Assembly: GCA_009784145.1 (NCBI GenBank)
Contig: WRCI01000005.1
Span: 1-23,270 of the forward strand
DNA from: Methanobrevibacter sp.
GTDB taxonomy: Archaea; Methanobacteriota; Methanobacteria; Methanobacteriales; Methanobacteriaceae
DNA length: 23,270 bases
Direction of reading: 5' to 3'
This document shows, one piece after another, positions 1 through 6,450 of the stretch (positions are counted from its first letter, which is position 1; each line of letters begins with the position of its first letter). The translations under genes and the position numbers were made by a program. The notes under the pieces were generated by a model. The model had not been told where the DNA came from and did not search any database. It saw only the letters and a program-made list of their open reading frames with translations.

Positions 1-1
1 A

Positions 2-73
2 AAATATATTGAAAAATATAATAAAGAAATATATGATAAATATATAAAAAAATACAATGAAAATAAAATATAA
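2..73 (+). CDS. Possible 3' end of an upstream gene (partial)
   Basis: One plus-strand frame is open from the window edge for 23 codons and ends in TAA at 71-73. The translated tail is rich in K, Y, E, N and I, with a repeating pattern of lysine, tyrosine and glutamate (for example KYNKEIYDKYIKKY). That would suit the charged C-terminal tail of a protein in this A+T-rich genome. Nothing in 23 residues identifies a family, and such composition can arise by chance in DNA this rich in A. If real, it lies 85 bases upstream of the glycosyltransferase gene and reads in the same direction. Confidence 0.35.
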   Translation, partial: KYIEKYNKEIYDKYIKKYNENKI

Positions 74-130
74 AAAAACTTTTTAAAAACTAATACTTCA
101 AATCTATCAAAAACTTAAATAAAGATAATA

Positions 131-139
131 ATTTATATC
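131..139 (+). promoter_or_regulatory. Probable TATA box for the glycosyltransferase gene
   Basis: The stretch atttatatc resembles the archaeal TATA box. Its centre is about 25 bases before the ATG at 159. Archaeal transcription usually starts 22-27 bases downstream of the box, so the message would start at or next to the start codon and be leaderless. No Shine-Dalgarno sequence precedes the ATG, which fits. A+T richness makes chance matches common. Confidence 0.4.
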
Positions 140-158
140 ACTAAAACCATAACTATTA

Positions 159-2150
159 ATGATTAAAATGAAGGTCAGTATTATTATTCCAACATATAAT
201 GAAGAAAATTTTCTTCCTATTTTACTGGAAAGTATAGAATCTCAAAGATTTGATGACTATGAAATAATAGTAGCTGATGCCAACTCCAGTGATGATACTG
301 TTAAAATAGCTAAAGATCATAATTGTATAGTAGTAGACGGAGGAATGCCTGGAGTTGGAAGAAATTTAGGGGCAAAAGTAGCAAAAGGTGAAATATTATT
401 ATTTTTAGATTCTGATTTAGAACTTACTCCTAACTATTTAGAAGAATTAGTTGTTGAATTTGAAAATGAAAACATAGATATTGGAATTACTAAAATACAT
501 CCTTTATCTGATAAAAAAAGAGATATAATTCTTCATGATTTAGCTAATTTATTTATGATAGCTTCTGAAAAAATTAAACCTCATGGAGCCGGATGTTATG
601 GAATAATAACTAAAAAAGAACTTCATGATGAATATTCTGGTTTTGATGAATCTCTTAGTTTTGGAGAAGATACTGATTATATTGAAAGAATAAGTAAAAA
701 CAACAAGTTTAGAGTACTTCGAAAGCCTGTAATTAATGTATCTACTAGAAGATTGGAGGAAGAGGGATTAAGAAAACTTTTAAAACAATATGGAAAAAGT
801 ACTTTCAATGATTTTAGAGGAGTTAGAACAGAAGCAGCAGACCTTGAATATGGTTTTTCTCACAAAGTTAAAAATTTAAATGAAAAAAAAGATTCATTTG
901 AAAAAATAAACACTTCAAAATGGACAAAGCTTAAATTAAAAGATTCTGTGGAAGAAACGAAAAATTTCTTAAAAGAAACTAAAGAAACTAAAGAAACTAA
1001 AGAAACTAAAGAAACTAAAGAAGATAAAGAAACTAAAGAAGATAAAGAAACTAAAGAAGATAAAGAAACTAAAGAAGATAAAATAAAAATATTTTATGCA
1101 GTTTGTGGAGAAGGAATGGGTCATGCTATTCGAAGTGGAGTTATATTAGAAGAATTAGTTAGTCCTAAAAACAAAGAAAAATATGAAATTTATATATTTT
1201 CAAGTGAAAGAGCTTATAGCTATTTAAATGATAAATTTGACAATGTTTTTGAAATTGGTGGATTCAATACTGTTTATGAAGATAATGTAGTTAAAAATAA
1301 AAAAACTCTTTTAAATGCTATTAAAGCTACTCCAACAAATTTAAAAGAAAATTATGAAATTTTATACAAAAAAACTAGAGAAATTAAACCTAATATTATT
1401 ATATCTGATTTTGAGAATTATTCAAGTATTTTAAGTAATATTGTAAATATTCCATTAATTTGTCTTGATAATATTCAAATGATGACGCAAACAAAGATTG
1501 ATTATCCTCCTTATCATACAATAGATATGTTAAAAGCAAAAGGTGTTATAAAAACATATATTGTAAGAGCAAAAAGATATATTTTAACTAGTTTTTTTTA
1601 TCCAGAAGTAAAAAATCCAGATAAAGCAGTGATTTATCCTCCAATTATAAGAAATAAAGTAAGAAATCTTGAAACTAGGTATGGAGATTATATTTTAGTT
1701 TATCAAACAAGTTCTGCTAATAAAAACCTCATAGAAGCATTGAAAAGTTTTGATGCTAAATTTATTATTTATGGTTTTGATGAAGAAAAAGAAGAGGATA
1801 ATCTCATATTTAGAAAATTCAATGAAGATAAGATATATGAAGATATGAGTAATGCAAAAGCAGTTATTACAAATGGTGGATTTTCATTAATCACAGAAGC
1901 TATTTATCTAAAAAAACCTATTTATAGTATTCCTGCAGTAGGAAACTTTGAACAAATAATTAATGGTTTTTATGTAGACAAGTTAGGATATGGGGAAATA
2001 CATACAAAAATTAGTCCCAAAAGATTCAAAAATTTCTTAAATGATATTGAAAAATATCAAAAAAATCTAGAGAAAGTAGAAAATACTGATAATACAGAAA
2101 TCATCCAAGAATTAGAAAAATCAATTGAATTCTATTCTAAGAAATATTAG
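159..2150 (+). CDS. Two-domain glycosyltransferase: GT2 fused to a GT28-like (MJ1255-type) domain
   Basis: Predicted sugar transferase of 663 residues, likely acting at the cytoplasmic face of the membrane on cell-surface glycans (inference). Residues about 5-235 form a family 2 glycosyltransferase: the opening VSIIIPTYNEENF, a DSD metal/nucleotide-sugar motif at 84-86, and FGED at 168-171 as the likely catalytic acidic site. A low-complexity linker of ETK and EDK units occupies 273-308. Residues about 309-660 are a second, GT-B-like domain resembling the MJ1255/GT28-C family, with a glycine-rich loop CGEGMGHA at 316-323 and a late NGGFSLITEA nucleotide-sugar site. The two domains are often separate proteins, so this may be a fusion joined by the expanded linker. 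A second ATG at 168 is an alternative start. No Shine-Dalgarno is seen and a TATA box lies about 25 bases upstream, so translation is probably leaderless. Donor and acceptor are unknown. Confidence 0.85.
   Translation: MIKMKVSIIIPTYNEENFLPILLESIESQRFDDYEIIVADANSSDDTVKIAKDHNCIVVDGGMPGVGRNLGAKVAKGEILLFLDSDLELTPNYLEELVVEFENENIDIGITKIHPLSDKKRDIILHDLANLFMIASEKIKPHGAGCYGIITKKELHDEYSGFDESLSFGEDTDYIERISKNNKFRVLRKPVINVSTRRLEEEGLRKLLKQYGKSTFNDFRGVRTEAADLEYGFSHKVKNLNEKKDSFEKINTSKWTKLKLKDSVEETKNFLKETKETKETKETKETKEDKETKEDKETKEDKETKEDKIKIFYAVCGEGMGHAIRSGVILEELVSPKNKEKYEIYIFSSERAYSYLNDKFDNVFEIGGFNTVYEDNVVKNKKTLLNAIKATPTNLKENYEILYKKTREIKPNIIISDFENYSSILSNIVNIPLICLDNIQMMTQTKIDYPPYHTIDMLKAKGVIKTYIVRAKRYILTSFFYPEVKNPDKAVIYPPIIRNKVRNLETRYGDYILVYQTSSANKNLIEALKSFDAKFIIYGFDEEKEEDNLIFRKFNEDKIYEDMSNAKAVITNGGFSLITEAIYLKKPIYSIPAVGNFEQIINGFYVDKLGYGEIHTKISPKRFKNFLNDIEKYQKNLEKVENTDNTEIIQELEKSIEFYSKKY
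973..1082 (+). repeat. In-frame 9/18-bp tandem repeat encoding the ETK/EDK linker
   Basis: Units of gaaactaaa are repeated, first as pure 9-mers, then as an 18-bp unit in which gaagataaa alternates with gaaactaaa. All units keep the reading frame and encode ETK and EDK triplets (residues 273-308). The repeat joins the two glycosyltransferase domains and is the sort of tract expected to vary in length between strains. Confidence 0.9.
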
Positions 2151-2161
2151 TTTTAAATAAA

Positions 2162-2179
2162 AGTTATTGAGAAATAACT
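2162..2179. terminator. Hairpin between convergent genes
   Basis: A perfect 7-bp inverted repeat, AGTTATT and AATAACT with a 4-base loop, lies 12 bases after the glycosyltransferase stop. On the minus strand the DNA between 2184 and 2231 gives several runs of T, the usual archaeal terminator signal, which would end transcription of the convergent adhesin gene. The hairpin has no T run on its plus-strand side, so its role for the glycosyltransferase is uncertain. Confidence 0.4.
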
Positions 2180-2257
2180 AAATAATAAAAAATTAGAAAA
2201 AATAAAAAGAAATTAAAAAAAATAAAAAAATAATATTATAATAACTCTAATAATTAG

Positions 2258-3574
2258 CTATTTAGCTTTAAAAGAATTATTATTCTCATTAATTTCTCTC
2301 ACAACATTTCTAATATCAACTTTAAAAGTCTTAAACTGATTATTATATGCTTTAGTCGCGTATTTTTTAGGAATACTGACTGTGACTCTAAGAGTCTTAC
2401 CTGTGGCAATTGCATTAACAGTGACTGTTTTAATCAAGGTATTACCAATATAAACACCTAATGTGTTTTTACCAGCACCACTATTACCAATATTTTTTAC
2501 AAAAACATAGCGATAATTACCTTTCTTAGTAACCTTAGTTATTGTAAGATCTGGTTCTTTAATTCTAGTACCATCTCTAGGAATTATTTTAACTCCACTT
2601 TTAGAAACTTTTGTACCTATAGTATAAATAGCATTATAAATATTTTTTCTTGTAACTATATTATTTTTAAAGGTAGTTCTAACAATATCCAATCTACAAC
2701 CATATGGATTATATTTATCAGAATAAATAGCTCCACCATAAATCCTTGCTTGATTATTAGAAAAAGTACAACCCTTCAAAATAACAGCTTTTTCAAGGTT
2801 AGCAATAGCTCCACCTGCACCAGCTTTATTATTTATAAAAGTACAAGTAGTAAAACTACCCCAACCACTTATTGCACCACCATCCCCAGTAGCTTTATTA
2901 TTTATAAAAGTACAATCCTTAGCAGTTATAGTAACAGTCTGAGTAGTAAAAGCATTGTAAATTGCTCCACCATGGCAATTAGCTTTGTTATTAGTAAAAG
3001 TGCAAGCAATTAAAGTAAGTCTACCCGCATTGTAGATTGCACCACCACCCTCAAGTTTACTTGTAGCTATATTATTTGTAAAAGTACATCCAGTTAAAGT
3101 AGCTTTACCACCATCATTGTAGACTGCAGCACCGCCACCAGCTTTATTATTTATAAAAGTACAGCCAGTCAAAATAAGAGTGCCACCATTATTGATTGCA
3201 CCATCTTTAGAATTTTTTATAGTTATATTTATAAGAGTTAATCTTCCCTCTTTTACATCACGGCTTTTGTCCCCATGTAATACATAGAATAATCTGCCAT
3301 GCCTGTTTAAATTTATTACTGCATTTTTTGATGGATTAGAACTTTTTATTTTGATATTTTTATCTATAGTAATATCAACATTAGCAGAATTTAAACTATA
3401 TTCCATACCAGATTTTAATATTATAGTATCGCCTGAATTTGCACTGGTGATATTTTCTTTAAAATTAGTGGCTGAATCTATTGTTATATCTGCTGCATTA
3501 GCTAAACTCATTATCATGAATAATGAGAATATCAATAAACCCGACACTATTATTTTCCTTTGATTATTTATCAT
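2258..3574 (-). CDS. Secreted adhesin-like protein: beta-helix repeats plus CARDB-like domain
   Basis: A 438-residue surface or secreted protein. Residues 1-27 are a signal peptide: basic start, hydrophobic core, and an ANA/AD cleavage site. Residues about 105-300 contain repeated strands of the type GCTFINNKAxxGGAIYN, recurring about every 20-25 residues. This is the right-handed parallel beta-helix (pectin-lyase-like) pattern common in the adhesin-like proteins of Methanobrevibacter. Residues about 345-438, starting PDLTITKV and ending with VDIRNVVREINENNNSF, resemble a CARDB (Ig-like) module. No C-terminal membrane anchor or wall-binding repeat is visible, so anchoring is unclear, and the protein is short for its class. 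The start is supported by an AAGGTG Shine-Dalgarno 7 bases upstream. The gene is monocistronic and convergent with the glycosyltransferase. Binding partner unknown. Confidence 0.8.
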   Translation of the reverse strand: MINNQRKIIVSGLLIFSLFMIMSLANAADITIDSATNFKENITSANSGDTIILKSGMEYSLNSANVDITIDKNIKIKSSNPSKNAVINLNRHGRLFYVLHGDKSRDVKEGRLTLINITIKNSKDGAINNGGTLILTGCTFINNKAGGGAAVYNDGGKATLTGCTFTNNIATSKLEGGGAIYNAGRLTLIACTFTNNKANCHGGAIYNAFTTQTVTITAKDCTFINNKATGDGGAISGWGSFTTCTFINNKAGAGGAIANLEKAVILKGCTFSNNQARIYGGAIYSDKYNPYGCRLDIVRTTFKNNIVTRKNIYNAIYTIGTKVSKSGVKIIPRDGTRIKEPDLTITKVTKKGNYRYVFVKNIGNSGAGKNTLGVYIGNTLIKTVTVNAIATGKTLRVTVSIPKKYATKAYNNQFKTFKVDIRNVVREINENNNSFKAK

Positions 3575-3847
3575 CTTTTTTCACCTTTTTTTATAATAAT
3601 ATAATTTTTCACTTTTTATAATATAATTTTTCATCCTTTTTTTATAATTTAATGATTTATAAATTGAATTTATATCTAAGAAATCATTGATATCTAACTA
3701 TATAATAAATACAGCATATATAAGATAATAATTAAATCTCAACTATTATATACTCTAATATATAAATATAAATGAAAATAAGAGTTATGAGGAAGGTTCA
3801 TTATAAAAAAAATAAAAATGGGTAATAAAAAAAAGAAATAAATTAAA

Positions 3848-4780
3848 TTAAAGAGTTACACCCATTTCTAGCTGTTCTGTAAGCTCTTTATATCTATTTC
3901 TTATTGTAACTTCTGTAACACCTGCAATATCTGCAACATCTCTTTGAGTTTTTCTCTCTCCAAGAAGAACTGATGCAATGTATAAAGCAGCTGCAGCTAC
4001 ACCAGTTGGACCTCTACCAGAAGTAAGTCCTTTTTCCATAGCTTTTTCGATTATTTCAATAGCTCTAGACTGAACTTCACCTGAAAGACCAAGTTCACTA
4101 GCAAATCTTGGAACATAATCTACTGGTGATGTTGGTGGGAGTTTAATATTTAATTCACGAGTTAAAAACCTGTAAGTTCTTCCAACTTCTTTTTTACTTA
4201 CTCTTGAAACTTCAGCTATTTCATCAAGAGTACGTGGAACATTACAACGCCTACATGCAGCATAAAGTGAAGCAGCTACAACACCTTCAATACTACGACC
4301 CCTAATAAGTTTGTTTTCTACAGCACTTCTGTAAACAACAGAAGCAGCTTCTCTAACACTTCTTGGGAGACCTAATCTTGAAGAATCTCTGTCAAGCTCA
4401 CTTAAAGCAAATGCAAGGTTTCTTTCAGTAGCTCCAGAAATCCTAATTTTTCTTTGCCATTTTCTTAACCTGTACCATTGAGCACGATTTCTTGCAGGAA
4501 TATCTCTACCATAAATATCTTTATTCCTCCAATCAATCATAGTACTTAAACCTTTATCGTGAATAGTATAAGTAATTGGAGCACCTACTCTTGTACGCTT
4601 GTCTCTTTGTTCATGATCAAACGCTCTCCATTCAGGACCCATATCAACTAAATTTTCATCAATTACCAGACCACAACTAGCACAAACAACTTCAGCACGC
4701 TCATAATCCCCAATTAAATCTTCAGACCCACATTCTGGACATTTATTTTGTTTTTCAGTGTCGAAAACATCATTCTGCAT
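3848..4780 (-). CDS. tfb: Transcription initiation factor B (TFB)
   Basis: Archaeal homologue of eukaryotic TFIIB. It bridges TBP on the TATA box to RNA polymerase. The 310 residues shown contain the N-terminal zinc ribbon (C14, C17, C33, C36), the reader/linker segment after [17 protein letters not shown], and two cyclin-like repeats at about 115-195 and 210-290, the second ending in a helix-turn-helix that reads the BRE. The C-terminal half is typical of Methanobacteriales TFB. The gene follows gar1 on the same strand with 129 bases between them. The start is doubtful. The frame stays open and protein-like for 28 codons above this ATG, and the best Shine-Dalgarno in the gap points to an ACG at 4849-4847 (giving [13 protein letters not shown] after the initiator). 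The ATG at 4780 has only a weak purine tract upstream. Confidence 0.95.
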   Translation of the reverse strand: MQNDVFDTEKQNKCPECGSEDLIGDYERAEVVCASCGLVIDENLVDMGPEWRAFDHEQRDKRTRVGAPITYTIHDKGLSTMIDWRNKDIYGRDIPARNRAQWYRLRKWQRKIRISGATERNLAFALSELDRDSSRLGLPRSVREAASVVYRSAVENKLIRGRSIEGVVAASLYAACRRCNVPRTLDEIAEVSRVSKKEVGRTYRFLTRELNIKLPPTSPVDYVPRFASELGLSGEVQSRAIEIIEKAMEKGLTSGRGPTGVAAAALYIASVLLGERKTQRDVADIAGVTEVTIRNRYKELTEQLEMGVTL

Positions 4781-4846
4781 TCTCTCTTTTGCAGAAACCT
4801 TTTTTATAGGTTCTCTTTTTCCAACCTCTTTTGTTTCTTCTTCGCT

Positions 4847-4863
4847 CGTATGAACCTCTCCTT
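4847..4863 (-). promoter_or_regulatory. Strong Shine-Dalgarno followed by ACG: likely original start of tfb
   Basis: On the minus strand AAGGAGAGG (4863-4855) is followed after 5 bases by ACG, then AGC GAA GAA GAA ACA, in frame with tfb. The spacing is ideal for initiation, and a single T-to-C change would turn an ATG into this ACG. The in-frame stop TAA at 4867-4865 limits any longer protein. Either ACG is used as a rare start, the base is a sequence error, or tfb now restarts at 4780. Confidence 0.55.
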
Positions 4864-4909
4864 TTTATCTTTATTGTAATTATTAAACTTTTTTACTATA
4901 ATTTTTCTA

Positions 4910-5506
4910 TTATTGTTTTTTAGAGTGTTTTTTACTTCTATCTTTAGAATCTTTCCTATTTTTAGAGCTTCTTCTACCTTTAAAACCTTCTCTATTATTA
5001 GAACTTCGCCTATCTTTAGAACTTCTTCCACTTTTAGAACTTCGCCTATCTTTAGAACCTTCTCTATTATTAGAACTTCGCCTATCTCTAGAACCTTCTC
5101 TATTATTAGAACTTCTTCTACCTTTAGAACTTCTTCCACTTTTAGAACTTCGCCTATCTTTAGAACCTTCTCTATTATTAGAACTTCTTCCACTTTTAGA
5201 ATTTCTTCCACCAATGTTCTTAGAGCTACTTTTGCTTTTATTTTTAGGATCTTTTCTATTTTTTTTAAAACTATCAGACATAAACAAGTCTTCACCAATA
5301 GAATTTTCAAAATCTTCAATATTGATAGATTTAAAAACACCTACAGAAATATATGGCTCTTTAGTTGGTCCAAACACATCAACAATTTTACCAATTTTCT
5401 TTTTATTTTTATTAAAAACAGATACCCCTGAAGGAGGACTTTGAGAAGATCTAGCTATTAACCTTCCAGAACTAGACAAATGTGAAATGTTTCCTAAAAA
5501 CTTCAT
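4910..5506 (-). CDS. gar1: Gar1, H/ACA ribonucleoprotein subunit, with a repetitive basic tail
   Basis: Gar1 is a core protein of the H/ACA guide RNP that makes pseudouridine in rRNA, together with Cbf5, Nop10 and L7Ae. Residues 1-about 75 form the conserved beta-barrel: FLGNISHLSSSGRLIAR, then NKNKKKIGKIVDVFGPTKEPYISV. Archaeal Gar1 is usually little longer than this core. Here a tail of about 118 residues follows, almost entirely R, S, K, N, G, E and D, including seven consecutive 12-residue repeats (107-190) of the form RSSNNREGSKDR. The tail recalls the glycine/arginine-rich arms of eukaryotic Gar1, but is serine-rich and lacks RGG. It probably binds RNA (inference). gar1 next to tfb is a familiar archaeal arrangement. 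No Shine-Dalgarno is visible; a TATA box about 25 bases upstream suggests a leaderless message. Confidence 0.9.
   Translation of the reverse strand: MKFLGNISHLSSSGRLIARSSQSPPSGVSVFNKNKKKIGKIVDVFGPTKEPYISVGVFKSINIEDFENSIGEDLFMSDSFKKNRKDPKNKSKSSSKNIGGRNSKSGRSSNNREGSKDRRSSKSGRSSKGRRSSNNREGSRDRRSSNNREGSKDRRSSKSGRSSKDRRSSNNREGFKGRRSSKNRKDSKDRSKKHSKKQ
4937..5188 (-). repeat. Seven 36-bp tandem repeats encoding the Gar1 tail
   Basis: Seven head-to-tail 36-bp units encode 12 residues each. Two sub-types are mixed: RSSNNREGSKDR (units 1, 3, 4, with variants in 6 and 7) and RSSKSGRSSKDR (units 2 and 5). The shared ends of the units and near identity at the DNA level indicate recent expansion and reshuffling. 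Because the repeats avoid stops in several frames, overlapping long open frames appear on both strands here; these are shadows. Confidence 0.9.
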
Positions 5507-5524
5507 AAAACCAGACTTAAATCA

Positions 5525-5537
5525 AAAATATAAAAAC
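5525..5537. promoter_or_regulatory. Symmetric TATA-like element upstream of gar1
   Basis: The element aaaatataaaaac reads as a TATA box on both strands. On the minus strand it is about 25 bases from the gar1 start, giving a leaderless gar1 transcript. On the plus strand it lies about 28 bases before the ATG at 5560, which sits inside the left arm of the gatD inverted repeat. It could therefore act as a divergent promoter. Confidence 0.4.
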
Positions 5538-5540
5538 CAT

Positions 5541-5568
5541 AATAATTAGCAATGATATTATGAAACTT
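5541..5568 (+). repeat. Left arm of a 28-bp inverted repeat flanking gatD
   Basis: Begins aataattagcaatgatat and ends tatgaaactt. It matches the minus-strand sequence at 6450-6423 in 27 of 28 positions, the only difference being T versus C at position 19. In the right arm this sequence holds the murT stop codon and the gatD start codon. In this arm the matching ATG (5560) opens only a short 17-codon frame ending at a TAA. Confidence 0.9.
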
Positions 5569-5658
5569 CTACTATATAAATGTTACGATAATATTATATA
5601 TAACGAATATTAACTATTTAAATATTTTACTATTTGACTAAAATCAAAAATTATTCTA

Positions 5659-6431
5659 TTATTTCAATAATTTCTGCCTCATATTATTATGAGCATCAAT
5701 TTCAATAGTATCGTCTATATTATTTAGTTTTAAAATATTCTCTTTTAACAAGTCAGAACCATACTTATTCTTCAAAGCATTGAAAATTAAATAATCTGCA
5801 ATATGAGGATTCTTTGGTAAAAAAGGTCCATGAATATAGGTTCCAATAAAGTTCTTATAAACCATTCCCTCTTTTCCATCTTCCCCATTATTACCATAAC
5901 CTACTTTAACCTCACCTACAGTATCATATTTATGGTAAGTCCTGCCTCCATGATTTTCAAAACCAATAATGTCAGTAAGTTCAGTGTCTATAGCTGATTC
6001 AAAAGAAACATCAGACTTCAAATTATTAGATATTAATATATTCCCAGTTAATCTATCTTCTCTACTTTTAGTTTCAATATCAAAAATTTCTAAACAAGGA
6101 ATCTTTTCATTATAAGGATTAATATAAGAGTTACCAAAAAGTTGATAGCTACCACAAATAGCTAAAAGTACTTTTTCATCTTCAATAAATTTTTCTAAAA
6201 GATTTCTTTGATTTAAAATATGATTAGAAATAATATCTTGTCCACTATCAGATCCCCCACCAATTAGAATCATATCTGCATTGTTAATATCAACTTCACT
6301 ATCAATAGTAAAATTCTCTATATTAACTTCAATTCCTCTCCATTCACATCTTTTCTCAATACAAATAAGATTTCCTATATCCCATATAAATTTAAAATAT
6401 CTGGATACATATTGATTATTTCAAGTTTCAT
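5659..6431 (-). CDS. gatD: GatD-like glutamine amidotransferase, frameshifted near the start
   Basis: Partner of MurT. In bacteria GatD releases ammonia from glutamine and MurT uses it to amidate glutamate in the wall precursor; a similar role in pseudomurein synthesis is inference. It is a class I glutamine amidotransferase of the CobB/CobQ type: nucleophile cysteine in LLAICGSYQLFG and catalytic histidine in YIHGPFLPKNP. The reading frame from ATG at 6431 gives MKLEIINMYPDILNLYG and then hits TAG. Adding one G to the GGG run at 6381-6383 restores the family sequence DIGNLICIEKRCEWRGIEVN and joins the long downstream frame that is uninterrupted from 6273 to the stop. The intended product is about 257 residues. 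So a single-base deletion, or a sequence error, breaks the gene. It begins 10 bases after murT and is enclosed by an inverted repeat. Confidence 0.85.
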
Positions 6432-6450
6432 GATATCATTGCTAATTATT
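6423..6450 (-). repeat. Right arm of the 28-bp inverted repeat flanking gatD
   Basis: Reverse-complement partner of 5541-5568 (27/28 identical). It spans the last codons and TAG stop of murT and the first codons of gatD. The two arms enclose 854 bp that contain nearly all of gatD. Identity stops abruptly on both sides of the 28 bases. Confidence 0.9.

Noticed and set aside
4804..5431. Long open frames overlapping the gar1 tail on both strands
   Set aside because: They exist because the 36-bp coding repeats avoid stops in several frames. The gar1 frame alone has a conserved family domain; the other products are pure repeat.
5560..5613. Short plus-strand frame starting in the left inverted-repeat arm
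   Set aside because: Only 17 codons (MKLLLYKCYDNIIYNEY) with no sign of coding constraint. It is best seen as what lies behind the arm in the present orientation.
6375..6395. Programmed frameshifting in gatD
   Set aside because: TAT GGG ATA is not a usual slippery heptamer, no downstream structure is evident, and a single lost G explains the data more simply.
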